Assembly: GCA_022826205.1 (NCBI GenBank) | Contig: JAJDVJ010000026.1 | Span: forward strand, 1 to 64,000 | Length of the DNA: 64,000 nt | Source: Silicimonas sp. | GTDB lineage: Bacteria; Pseudomonadota; Alphaproteobacteria; Rhodobacterales; Rhodobacteraceae | Reading direction: 5' to 3' | Part shown: piece after piece, positions 53,786 through 62,230 of the stretch | Layout of the letters: every line of letters begins with the position of its first letter | Position numbering within the stretch: position 1 is the first letter of the stretch | The notes under the pieces: generated by a model | The model's database searches: none | What the model was told of the DNA's origin: nothing | Seen by the model: only the letters and a program-made list of their open reading frames with translations | Position numbers and translations under genes: made by a program

Positions 53786-54253
53786 TCAAAAAACCACGAG
53801 GGTCGCACAAGTTATCAGCATGGACGGGTTTGAATGGATCATCCGCGAGTAAGCGCCCTTATCGCCGAAGACGGAGCTTACCAGATGGGACACTCCATCC
53901 AGGGCACGCGGCAATCCGTGAAAATCCACCCTGGCTCCGCCGGTGCCCTCCAAACGGTGAATGCACTTGATCTTTGAAAGACCGCCTGTGAAGGATTTCA
54001 GCTGAGAAAGGCAATTTAAGGCAGACAGCTGAAAGGCGGCATAGCCTTGCTCGACCGCCAAGGCATCGCCCATCAGCCCGGCAAACTTTAGCTCACCATT
54101 GATCCAAGGCAACATGCCGGACGTGCAGACAATGTTGCCGATCCGTGTATGCGTGACGCAATCGGCCCCTGCGTCGGGTACCGGCGGCAGTTCGAGGCAC
54201 CGCTCAAGAAGACGCTCTTCGGGTGTCGCCCCAGTGACGTTCCCAAGCTTCAT
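53786..54253 (-). CDS. Divergent RidA/YjgF-family protein
   Basis: A 155-residue member of the RidA-like (YjgF/Rut) family, whose normal role is to hydrolyse reactive imine/enamine intermediates of amino acid metabolism. The body (CLELPPVPDAGADCVTHTRI, TSGMLPWINGELKFAGLMGD) and ALNCLSQLKSFTG are family-typical. The C-terminal third is unusual: GFVNSAPGF is replaced by GTGGARVDFHG, and the normal SALPLGAAVEVE tail by MIHSNPSMLITCATLVVF. One arginine (YSR) remains where the catalytic arginine is expected. ATG 54253 follows GGGAGGACAA, so it is translated. Altered specificity or early decay are both possible. Confidence 0.75.
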   Translation of the reverse strand: MKLGNVTGATPEERLLERCLELPPVPDAGADCVTHTRIGNIVCTSGMLPWINGELKFAGLMGDALAVEQGYAAFQLSALNCLSQLKSFTGGLSKIKCIHRLEGTGGARVDFHGLPRALDGVSHLVSSVFGDKGAYSRMIHSNPSMLITCATLVVF

Positions 54254-55129
54254 TTGTCCTCCCGCACTGTCGGCCATTGAAAGTGCAGTGATCCATTTCG
54301 TCAAACTAGTCCGGTCACGCTACTTCGCGCAATGCCGGCCAAGAAGGAATTTGCGTCAAGACGGCGAGCTCGTGACGCAAGGACGCAATCGGAAGGGAAT
54401 GTTCTTCCGATTTGCTTCGTCCTCGAAACTGGAACGATTTCATCCAGAGAGTGAATCTTAAGATATTGATTTCGTTATAATTTGCTGAAGGTTGTGGTTG
54501 AAGTATACACTTCCTCCTTCCCTAGTGGGCCTTTCCTGTGGGCTTGATGACAGGCATGCCAAGTTCACCGATTCCTTCGAACACGTCGGGGCGGACTTGA
54601 CGTCCTGCAACTTGGCAGTCGAAGTCCTGCACAAATTGGCCTTGGCCAGGCCGTTTCACGGAGCGCATCTTGGGCTTGGCGCAATTGCGCGATGGATTCA
54701 CAGCACGGGTGCTGCGTGCAGCGTCAGCACCTCGGCACCTACGGGTGGTGCAGGCCAAATCTCCAGCGACGCTGGCGTTCTTCCCAAGAGACGAGAATTG
54801 GACGGGCGGGCTTGGCCGCATTGATGCGACGCCGAAGTTGACTTTGGTGACCGCAACGGCCCAAACCTCCGGTGCCTCATCCTCGATGCCGAGGCGGATC
54901 TTGATCCCAATTTGTGCGACAGAGCCCGCTCACGGGTTCCATTTCCGACACGGATGCCAACGCGAAGGCCAGCGGTCAGACGATGCCATGGCTTCAGATC
55001 ATCGACTCCCGATCCCGGACGATCTTGATCTTGCCGCCATTCAGACAACGGTCTTCGAGAGATCTCCCCGCGGGCGTTGACCCGACGCCACGCCCCGCTA
55101 CAGTCTCCATTGGCGACGAGGAGACAGGC
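54254..55129. other. Intergenic region upstream of ppx, no convincing gene
   Basis: 876 bp. A minus-strand frame ends at 54522 with a protein-like tail (FVQDFDCQVAGRQVRPDVF then EGIGELGMPVIKPTGKAH), but its upstream part is low-complexity and lacks a start signal; it is probably the end of a lost gene. Around 54440-54500 the DNA is locally AT-rich, a possible promoter region. Nothing else is recognised. Confidence 0.45.
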
Positions 55130-56677
55130 ATGGACGGAAGCGGCAGGGCTGCCGGTGGCGAAGACTGGGGACCGTTCGGCCGACCGTTGTTCGACGATCC
55201 TTCGGCACTGGCGCTGAGCCGGGTCGGAGTCGTCGACGTCGGTTCGAACTCGGTCCGCATGGTCGTGTTTGACGGTGCGGCTCGATCTCCTGCGTATTTC
55301 TTCAACGAGAAGGTCATGGCGGGCCTTGGAGCCGGCCTGGCCGAAACCGGCTGCCTCAACTCAAAGGGAAGGATCCGCGCGATGGCCGCCCTGCGGCGCT
55401 TCCAGGGACTTGCAGAAGCAATGAGCCTGGAGCCGCTGACGGCCGTTGCCACCGCCGCCGTGCGCGAAGCGCAAGACGGACCCGAATTCTGCGAGGAGGT
55501 ATTTCGCGAAACCGGGCTCAAGCTCTGGGTGATTGATGGCGAAGAGGAGGCGCGGCTCTCGGCACAGGGCGTTCTTCTAGGCTGGCCGGGAGCATACGGC
55601 CTCGCCTGCGACCTTGGCGGCGCATCCATGGAGCTGGCGGAGCTGCGAGACGGGGTGGTCGGAAGAAGGCTTACTTCGCAACTCGGCCCCCAGCGACTGC
55701 GGGTCGTCAAGGGCGGCAAGAAGGGACTGAGAAAGTTCCTGAAGCAGGAAGTGGGCGCACTTGCCGAGACCATAGGACCCCAGCGTGACCGCCTGTTCCT
55801 TGTCGGCGGCTCCTGGCGGGCGATTGCCCGAATCGACATGGCCAGGCGTGGCTATCCGCTTGCTGCGCTGCACGAATACAGGATGAGCCGCAAAACGGTC
55901 TACAGGACGATCGAGTTCATCGAGGAAAGCGACCTTGAGGAGCTGCGGACGCGTGTCGGCCTCGGTGAAGGTCGCATGGAGCTGCTGCCACTCGCGTCCC
56001 AGCTCCTGAAACACCTCGTACGCGAATTCAAGCCGTACGACATTGCCATTTCCAGCTACGGCATTCGCGAGGGAATGCTGTACGAGCAAATGCCGCAGGA
56101 GCTTCGCGACCGGGATCCCCTGGTCGAGGCCTGCCGCTTCCACGAAGCCAAGGACGCGCGGATGCCGGGATTCGGCCGGCGTCTATATGATTTCGTGTTG
56201 CCGCTGTTCTCGGGACGCAGCGCTCCCGACAAGCGACTCATCAAGGCTGCGTGCCTCCTGCATGACGTGAGTTGGCGCGCCCATCCTGACTACCGTCACG
56301 AGGTCTCCTTCGCAGAGGTGACGCGTGCAAATTTCGGCGGCATGACCCACAAGGAGCGCGTTTTTCTGGGTGTTGCGCTGCTGCATCGCTACAAGAACAG
56401 CCGCGCGGATTCTCCCTTTCAGGACCTCGTAGACCTGATCGAGGAGACGGACCTGAATTGGGCCGAAATTCTCGGAAAGGCATTGCGATTCGGCGCAATG
56501 CTCACGGCGTCCGAAGACGACAAGATGGGCGCGCTCAGGTACTATCCGAAACGGAAGTGCCTGGAACTTCGCCTCGCGCCGGGTACGCGCGACCTGTACG
56601 GAGAGGTCGCGGAGGCACGCCTGAATTCCTTGGCTGGCGCACTCGGAGGCGTGGAAATCGTAGTCAAGGGCCGCTGA
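55130..56677 (+). CDS. ppx: Exopolyphosphatase/guanosine pentaphosphatase (Ppx/GppA)
   Basis: A 515-residue enzyme hydrolysing polyphosphate or pppGpp. The sugar-kinase/actin-like ATPase fold shows VGVVDVGSNSVRMVVFDG near residue 32 and ACDLGGASMELAEL near 160. TAVREAQDGPEF lies between them. The C-terminal 180 residues form the HD-like helical domain usual in long Ppx proteins (LIKAACLLHDVSWRAHPDYR). ATG 55130 follows GAGGAGACAGG. The long upstream extension of the frame is not family-like. It is alone on the plus strand and convergent with argF. Confidence 0.94.
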   Translation: MDGSGRAAGGEDWGPFGRPLFDDPSALALSRVGVVDVGSNSVRMVVFDGAARSPAYFFNEKVMAGLGAGLAETGCLNSKGRIRAMAALRRFQGLAEAMSLEPLTAVATAAVREAQDGPEFCEEVFRETGLKLWVIDGEEEARLSAQGVLLGWPGAYGLACDLGGASMELAELRDGVVGRRLTSQLGPQRLRVVKGGKKGLRKFLKQEVGALAETIGPQRDRLFLVGGSWRAIARIDMARRGYPLAALHEYRMSRKTVYRTIEFIEESDLEELRTRVGLGEGRMELLPLASQLLKHLVREFKPYDIAISSYGIREGMLYEQMPQELRDRDPLVEACRFHEAKDARMPGFGRRLYDFVLPLFSGRSAPDKRLIKAACLLHDVSWRAHPDYRHEVSFAEVTRANFGGMTHKERVFLGVALLHRYKNSRADSPFQDLVDLIEETDLNWAEILGKALRFGAMLTASEDDKMGALRYYPKRKCLELRLAPGTRDLYGEVAEARLNSLAGALGGVEIVVKGR

Positions 56678-56769
56678 ATCTCTCCACATCGCTGCACTTC
56701 CGTACTGCAGCCGCCGGCGGGACGACGGGCTCTTGCGGCGACAAGAAACGGCCCGAGCAAGTGCCGCTT

Positions 56770-57696
56770 CTACAATTCGAGGCACCAGCGCATTATGGCT
56801 TTCTGGACGTGAAGGCGATTCTCCGCCTCGTCAAATATGACCGAATTGGGTCCGTCCATGACCTCGTCCGTCGCCTCTTCACCTCGGTGCGCGGGCAGGC
56901 AGTGCATGAACAGTGCGCCGGGCTTTGCATGTGCCATCAGTTCTGCGTTGACCTGAAACGGCTCAAGTTGCTTCCAGCGACGTTCCTTGATTGCCGGGCT
57001 GTCGTGCATTGAAACCCAGGTATCGGCCACGACGAGGTCGGCTCCGCTCACGGCCTTTACGGGATCGGAATTCAATTCGACGGAAGCGCCTCTTGCCCGC
57101 GCGAAATCCACGAATTCCGATTCGGGATGCAAATCCTCCGGCCCTGTCACGACCATTTCGAATCCGAATTGCCCAGCGGCGTGCAGGAATGATGCACAAA
57201 CGTTGTTGCCGTCTCCGACCCAAACCACTTTCTTGCCGGCAATGGGTCCGCGATGCTCTTCGAAGGTCATCACGTCAGCCATTACCTGGCAGGGATGAGT
57301 CCGGTTCGTAAGCCCGTTTATCACCGGCACGGTGGCATGGTCGGCAAGCTCAAGAAGTGACTCTTCCGCGAAAGTGCGGATCATCACCAGATCCACGTAT
57401 CGCGAAAGCACCTTCGCCGTGTCGGCGATGGTCTCTCCGTGGCCGAGTTGGATTTCATTGCCGGAAAGGACTAGCGTCTTCCCCCCAAGCTGACGAATGC
57501 CGACGTCGAACGAAACGCGGGTACGTGTCGACGGCTTTTCAAATAGCAGCGCTACCATTCGGCCCGACAACGCCTGTACGTCGTCCTCCACACCCTTTGG
57601 GCGACCTGCACGCGCGTCCTTCATTGACTTGGCATGGTCAAGAATGCCGCGAAGAACTTCCGGATCGATTTTGTGGATGTCGAGAAAGTGTCTCAT
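56770..57696 (-). CDS. argF: Ornithine carbamoyltransferase
   Basis: A 308-residue enzyme making citrulline from ornithine and carbamoyl phosphate. Carbamoyl phosphate-binding motifs [12 protein letters not shown] (STRTR) and THPCQVMAD (HPxQ) and the ornithine-site [11 protein letters not shown] (HCLP) are all present. It starts 53 bp after argD on the same strand, so the two form an arginine-biosynthesis operon. Confidence 0.97.
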   Translation of the reverse strand: MRHFLDIHKIDPEVLRGILDHAKSMKDARAGRPKGVEDDVQALSGRMVALLFEKPSTRTRVSFDVGIRQLGGKTLVLSGNEIQLGHGETIADTAKVLSRYVDLVMIRTFAEESLLELADHATVPVINGLTNRTHPCQVMADVMTFEEHRGPIAGKKVVWVGDGNNVCASFLHAAGQFGFEMVVTGPEDLHPESEFVDFARARGASVELNSDPVKAVSGADLVVADTWVSMHDSPAIKERRWKQLEPFQVNAELMAHAKPGALFMHCLPAHRGEEATDEVMDGPNSVIFDEAENRLHVQKAIMRWCLEL

Positions 57697-57749
57697 TTGC
57701 GTCGTTCCTTGGCGCTCAAGTCATCGAAACTGCTTGATTGTCGCGACGG

Positions 57750-58925
57750 TCACGCAGCCTTGGTCGCCTTCGCAGCCCTGTCCAGACGGGCCATTGCTTC
57801 CGCAATTTCTTCGTCACTGATTGTCAGCGCGGGCAGAAGGCGAACCACGTTGTCACCGGCCGGAACCGTAATGATGCCTGCCTCAAAGCCGGCCTTGACG
57901 ACATCCGCATTTGGCATCCTGCACTTGACGCCGAGCATCAGTCCCTCCCCTCGAACGCCCTCGAACACGTCAGAGTGTTCCGCAACCAGGCCTTCGAGCC
58001 TCTGTCGCAGCAACCCCGCCTTGCGGTTCACTTCCGCAAGGAAGGTCTTGTCTGCCACAGTCTTCATTACCGCATTCCCAACCGCCATCGCGAGCGGACT
58101 GCCGCCATAGGTTGAACCATGGGTTCCCACCGTCATCCCCGAGGCCGCACCCTCGGTGGCCAGCACTGCGCCAAGTGGAAAGCCGCCTCCAATACCCTTG
58201 GCGATCATCATGATGTCCGGCGCGATGCCGACCCGTTCGTGCGCGAAGAGCCTTCCGGTTCGACCCATTCCGCACTGTACCTCGTCCAGGATCAGCAACA
58301 TGCCTGTATCGTCACAAATTTGACGAAGCGCCTTCAGGGACTCGTCCGGCAGAGACACGATGCCGCCTTCGCCCTGAACGGGTTCGACAATGATTGCGGC
58401 ACTTGACTCCGTTGACGCGGCACTAACGGCGTCAATGTCGCCAAATGGAACCTGAGTGAACCCTGGCAGCAATGGACCAAATCCCTTGACCATTTTTTCG
58501 GCGCCCGACGCGGCGATTGCTGCGCTTGAGCGGCCATGAAAACAGCCCTCGAACGCGATGATGTCGACCCGTTCGGGCTGGTCTTTCTCGTAATGGTACT
58601 TTCGGGCCATCTTTACGGCCAGTTCACAGGCTTCGGTGCCCGAATTCGTGAAGAACACAGTGTCGGCGAAAGTTGCGTCGACCAGGCGGTCTGCAAGTTC
58701 CACCTGTCCCGGGATCTCATATAGGTTCGACACATGCCACAACGAGTTAGCCTGTGACGTCAGCGCGTCCACCAGTGTCGGATTGGCATGACCCAGAAGC
58801 GTTACCGCGATCCCCGAACCCATATCAAGATAGCGTCGCCCATCCGCTTCGATCAGCCAACTGCCTTCGCCCTTCACGAACTTGAGGGGCGCGCGGGAAT
58901 AGGTGGGCAATATCGACGGTATCAT
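57750..58925 (-). CDS. argD: Acetylornithine aminotransferase
   Basis: A 391-residue class III PLP aminotransferase, converting N-acetylglutamate semialdehyde to N-acetylornithine. The PLP lysine is in DIMMIAKGIGGGFPLGA. Other landmarks are YLDMGSGIAVTLLGHANP, FFTNSGTEACELAVKMAR, FHGRSSAAIA and DEVQCGMGRTG. Typical length. ATG 58925 has an AGGAAGTCC ribosome site. First gene of the argD-argF unit. Confidence 0.96.
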   Translation of the reverse strand: MIPSILPTYSRAPLKFVKGEGSWLIEADGRRYLDMGSGIAVTLLGHANPTLVDALTSQANSLWHVSNLYEIPGQVELADRLVDATFADTVFFTNSGTEACELAVKMARKYHYEKDQPERVDIIAFEGCFHGRSSAAIAASGAEKMVKGFGPLLPGFTQVPFGDIDAVSAASTESSAAIIVEPVQGEGGIVSLPDESLKALRQICDDTGMLLILDEVQCGMGRTGRLFAHERVGIAPDIMMIAKGIGGGFPLGAVLATEGAASGMTVGTHGSTYGGSPLAMAVGNAVMKTVADKTFLAEVNRKAGLLRQRLEGLVAEHSDVFEGVRGEGLMLGVKCRMPNADVVKAGFEAGIITVPAGDNVVRLLPALTISDEEIAEAMARLDRAAKATKAA

Positions 58926-59368
58926 CAGGACTTCCTTTCGACAGATTTCTAGACGTGCCAGTGGTGACTGACCAAGTCAACGATGACGGAAATGGGCGTG
59001 CAGTTTCGGACGCAGATTCAGCGTCGGCGTCGGAGCAAAGAATTTGCGGCACACGTCATGGGCCAACGCATATGCAAATCGCAGACCAAAAGAAAGGAGA
59101 AACTTGAAGCTGTTTGCGGTCACGTTGTGGGCGGATTGGCACTCATAGAGATTGTTCGAAGAGTCGCGACACTCAATCGGGAACCGAAGCCGACATCGAG
59201 GATGTCATGGCTCGACTGAGGTCAATGTTGCCTCCGTTGGGACTAGGCACAGCTGTCTCGGGGATAGTTCTTCAGGGGTGCCGAAAAGACTATGTACTGG
59301 AGGCAGACCCTTGCAACGCCTCCCAGCATCACTAGAATGGCTCTGTTCAAAAAACTCAGGAATTCCCT
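58926..59368. other. Divergent intergenic region between argD and gcrA
   Basis: 443 bp holding both promoters and no gene. Two GANTC sequences, the target of the alphaproteobacterial methyltransferase CcrM, lie at 59015-59019 (GATTC) and 59161-59165 (GAGTC), upstream of gcrA. Confidence 0.5.
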
Positions 59369-59908
59369 ATGTCGTGGACAGACGAGCGCGTAGAAGGCCT
59401 CAAGAAAATGTGGGCCGAGGGCAGGTCGGCCAGCCAGATCGCCAAGGATCTGGGTGGCGTCACCAGAAACGCGGTGATTGGAAAGGTGCATCGCCTGGGT
59501 CTTTCCAACCGGGCGGGCGCGTCGGCACCGGCTCCGGAAAAGAAGCCGTCTCGAGCGTCCTCAACAAAGCCCGCGACGCGGACAAAGACCACTCAAGTTC
59601 GCGTTGTCGAGGTCGCGGTCACCCCCCGCAAACCGATTGTGCCGGCCGGACAGCCTCTGCCGCCGCAACCTTCCGCAAACGAGATCAGCCCAGAGGCGCT
59701 CGAAAACGTGCGCAAGGTGGAAAAGACGGCAAAGAAGATCGGGCTCCTGGAATTGACGGAACGAACCTGCAAGTGGCCCATTGGGGATCCCGCAACCGAC
59801 GAATTCTGGTTTTGCGGCCTGGCCGTCCAACAGGGCAAGCCTTACTGCGAGGCCCATGTGGGTGTCGCGTTCCAGCCCATGTCCAACCGACGCGACCGAA
59901 GGCGATAG
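59369..59908 (+). CDS. gcrA: GcrA cell-cycle regulator
   Basis: A 179-residue sigma70-binding transcription factor that acts at promoters carrying CcrM-methylated GANTC sites. The DNA-binding helix-turn-helix is MSWTDERVEGLKKMWAEGRS followed by ASQIAKDLGGVTRNAVIGKV and HRLGLSNR. A proline/alanine/lysine-rich linker (about residues 50-110) leads to the conserved C-terminal domain CKWPIGDPATDEFWFCG and PYCEAHVGVAFQP that binds sigma. This family is confined to alphaproteobacteria. Confidence 0.96.
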   Translation: MSWTDERVEGLKKMWAEGRSASQIAKDLGGVTRNAVIGKVHRLGLSNRAGASAPAPEKKPSRASSTKPATRTKTTQVRVVEVAVTPRKPIVPAGQPLPPQPSANEISPEALENVRKVEKTAKKIGLLELTERTCKWPIGDPATDEFWFCGLAVQQGKPYCEAHVGVAFQPMSNRRDRRR

Positions 59909-59940
59909 CCACACCGCGATTGCCGTTCACGCAAGTCCAG

Positions 59941-60474
59941 CTACCGAACCGCTTCTGACGCAAGTTTGCCGATAAGCGTTTCAAGCGCCTTTTGGTAGCT
60001 TTCGCCCACGAGGCGGCCCTCCGCGTCAAATTCCTTTTGAGCGTAGGCAACCATTACCTCCGGACCCGTAAGGAGTCTCGGTTGAAAGGTGTTGAGGGCA
60101 AGCCGCAAGGCATATTGTGCTCGTGCGCCGCCCGCACGTCCAGCCGTCGCCGACATGATGGCAACCGGCTTGTCGCGCAAGGGATTGCCTTCGCCCCTGC
60201 TAACCCAGTCGAGCGCATTCTTGAGAACACCCGAAATCGACTGGTTGTACTCTGGTGTGGAGATGGCCACGGCATCGGCGGCGCCAATCTGACGCTTGAT
60301 GCGTGTGGCCGCATCGGGAATGCCTTCCGCCTCTTCGATGTCGCCGTTGTAAAGCGGCATGTCGAGGTCAGCCATCACGGTTTCCCCCAACCAATGCTGT
60401 CCGGCAGCGACTAGAAGCTTGCGATTAAACGAGCCTTGGCGCAGCGCACCGCAGATGAGGAGAAGCGTCGGCAT
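59941..60474 (-). CDS. NADPH-dependent FMN reductase family protein
   Basis: A 177-residue flavodoxin-fold reductase. Its FMN-phosphate loop is CGALRQGSFNRKLL at residues 7-20, and PEYNQSISGVLKNALDWVSR, the family's aromatic FMN-binding segment, is near 85. Relatives reduce quinones, chromate or azo dyes in vitro. ATG 60474 gives the canonical start (PTLLLICGA). The upstream extension into pheA is discarded. It may be co-transcribed with pheA, which ends 77 bp upstream. Confidence 0.92.
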   Translation of the reverse strand: MPTLLLICGALRQGSFNRKLLVAAGQHWLGETVMADLDMPLYNGDIEEAEGIPDAATRIKRQIGAADAVAISTPEYNQSISGVLKNALDWVSRGEGNPLRDKPVAIMSATAGRAGGARAQYALRLALNTFQPRLLTGPEVMVAYAQKEFDAEGRLVGESYQKALETLIGKLASEAVR

Positions 60475-60550
60475 GAGCGAAAGATGATCCAGTCTGTTTT
60501 CCGAGCCGCGATATAGTCCCTCGACATCCAGAAGCAAAGGGAGTTCGACC

Positions 60551-61378
60551 CTACCGATTCTTGTCGGCAGGATACGTTCCGAGGACGTGAAGCAGCGAGG
60601 TGAAATACGCGAGTTCTTCCAACGCGAGCTTGACCGGCTCGTCCTCCGGGTGCCCCTCGATGTCGGCGTAGAACTGGGTTGCGGAAAACGAGCCGTCAAC
60701 CATGTAGCTCTCCAGTTTGGTCATGTTGACACCGTTCGTGGCAAACCCGCCCATGGCCTTGTACAGAGCCGCCGGGATGTTGCGGACACGGAACACGAAG
60801 GTCGTCATCATCCTCTCGTCCCGGCGCGAAACATCAGGTTCGCCCGACATGATAAGAAAGCGCGTCGTGTTGTGATCCTCGTCCTCGACATCACTAGCCA
60901 GAACTTCGAGCCCGTAGACTTCCGCCGCGAGTTCCGACGCCAGCGCCGCGTCTTCGGGATTGCCATGCGCCGCCACCTCGCGAGCTGCACGTGCGTTGTC
61001 GGGACTTGCCTTGCCCTCGATTCCGCGTTCGCGAAGAAACCGCGCGCATTGGGGCAACAGCACCAGATGGCTATGCGCGCGCTTGACCTGGTCAAGGCTA
61101 GCGCCCGGCACGCCCAGGAGATTGATGCGGACGCGGACAAAGGCCTCGTCCACAATGTGAAGCCCGCTCTCCGGCAGCAGGCGATGAATGTCTGCAACCC
61201 GTCCGTAGGTCGAATTCTCGACCGGAAGCATCGCCAGTTCGGCCTCCCCCGCCCTCACCGCTTCGATGACATCTTCGAAGGTCCGGCAGGGCACGGGTTC
61301 CATTTCCGGCCGGGTCTCGCGGCAGGCCTGATGGGAATAAGCGCCAGGCTCTCCCTGAAATGCAATTCGTCCCGACAC
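60551..61378 (-). CDS. pheA: Prephenate dehydratase
   Basis: A 275-residue stand-alone enzyme converting prephenate to phenylpyruvate in phenylalanine synthesis. The catalytic domain starts IAFQGEPGAYSHQAC and contains LPVENSTYGRVADIHRLL and NTTRFLIM (the TRF motif with the catalytic threonine). A C-terminal ACT domain (TTFVFRVRNIPAALYKAMGG and MTKLESYMVDGSF) senses phenylalanine. GTG 61378 follows GGGAG at good spacing; the open frame upstream overlaps the divergent cytochrome gene and is not used. No chorismate mutase domain. Confidence 0.95.
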   Translation of the reverse strand: MSGRIAFQGEPGAYSHQACRETRPEMEPVPCRTFEDVIEAVRAGEAELAMLPVENSTYGRVADIHRLLPESGLHIVDEAFVRVRINLLGVPGASLDQVKRAHSHLVLLPQCARFLRERGIEGKASPDNARAAREVAAHGNPEDAALASELAAEVYGLEVLASDVEDEDHNTTRFLIMSGEPDVSRRDERMMTTFVFRVRNIPAALYKAMGGFATNGVNMTKLESYMVDGSFSATQFYADIEGHPEDEPVKLALEELAYFTSLLHVLGTYPADKNR

Positions 61379-61492
61379 TTCCTCAACTCCCGGGTGCGGC
61401 AACAAAGCCCACAGGTTGTGCGTCTTAACCCTTGAACGGCACCAATGGAAGCGGATAGACAGCGGCGAGAACCAGACGAGACGGGACAAGAC

Positions 61493-62017
61493 ATGCTCGA
61501 CACCATGACCATGACAAAGATCGTGGGAGGCCTCTGCGGAACCTTTCTGATCTTCCTGCTCGGCGGGTTCGGCGCCGAATTCATCTACCACAGCGCGGGA
61601 CATGGCGGCGACGATCATCATCAGGCCTACGTGATCGACACCGGCGCACTTGACTCTCATGACGCCCAGGAGGACGTCGCCGAAGTGGACTTTGCCGAAG
61701 TCTATGCCGCTGCTGATGCCACGGCAGGCGAAAAGCTCTTCCGGCAATGCAAGGCTTGCCACAGCCTGGAAGACGGAAAGAACGGCACCGGGCCGAGCCT
61801 GTACGACATCGTGGACCGGTCCGTGGCCACCGTGGACGGATTCAACTATTCGGGCAAGCTCGTCGCCGTTGTCGACACCTGGACGCCAGAAAACCTGAGC
61901 GGCTTCATCGCGAGCCCGAGAAAATTCGCTCCAGGCACGAAAATGTCCTATAAGGGGATGGCCAAGGCAGAAGACAGGGCCGACCTGATCGCCTGGCTCA
62001 GTTCCGTTGGCCAATAG
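61493..62017 (+). CDS. cycM-like: Membrane-anchored cytochrome c (CycM/cytochrome c552-type)
   Basis: A 174-residue protein with an uncleaved N-terminal membrane helix (IVGGLCGTFLIFLLGGFGAEF, about residues 10-30), an acidic/histidine-rich linker and one class I cytochrome c domain. The haem site is CKACHS (about residues 86-90), and the distal Met ligand is in APGTKMSYKG. Such proteins carry electrons from the bc1 complex to terminal oxidases. ATG 61493 follows ACGGGAC; an earlier in-frame ATG (61445) lies in the region upstream of pheA and is less likely. It diverges from pheA and depends on the ccm genes for maturation. Confidence 0.95.
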   Translation: MLDTMTMTKIVGGLCGTFLIFLLGGFGAEFIYHSAGHGGDDHHQAYVIDTGALDSHDAQEDVAEVDFAEVYAAADATAGEKLFRQCKACHSLEDGKNGTGPSLYDIVDRSVATVDGFNYSGKLVAVVDTWTPENLSGFIASPRKFAPGTKMSYKGMAKAEDRADLIAWLSSVGQ

Positions 62018-62230
62018 GCCGACGCGCGACTGCAGGACCAATCGTATCCCGTCGGAAAGCCGGCGCAAATTGCGGCTGGATGCAGGCACAATTGATCTCG
62101 AGGAATGCTCGTGCACACGACATCCTCACCAACAAGTCAGCATTTCTTGCTTGAACGATCATCGTTTCCAAATTTAGGTATTACTCGATGAAATCTTTAT
62201 GCATTCTGAATCCTGAACGGAGAATCTGAT

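Noticed and set aside
54522-54821. A small minus-strand gene upstream of ppx
   Set aside because: The C-terminal 40 residues look protein-like, but the rest is Arg/Ser-rich filler without a start signal; at most a remnant.
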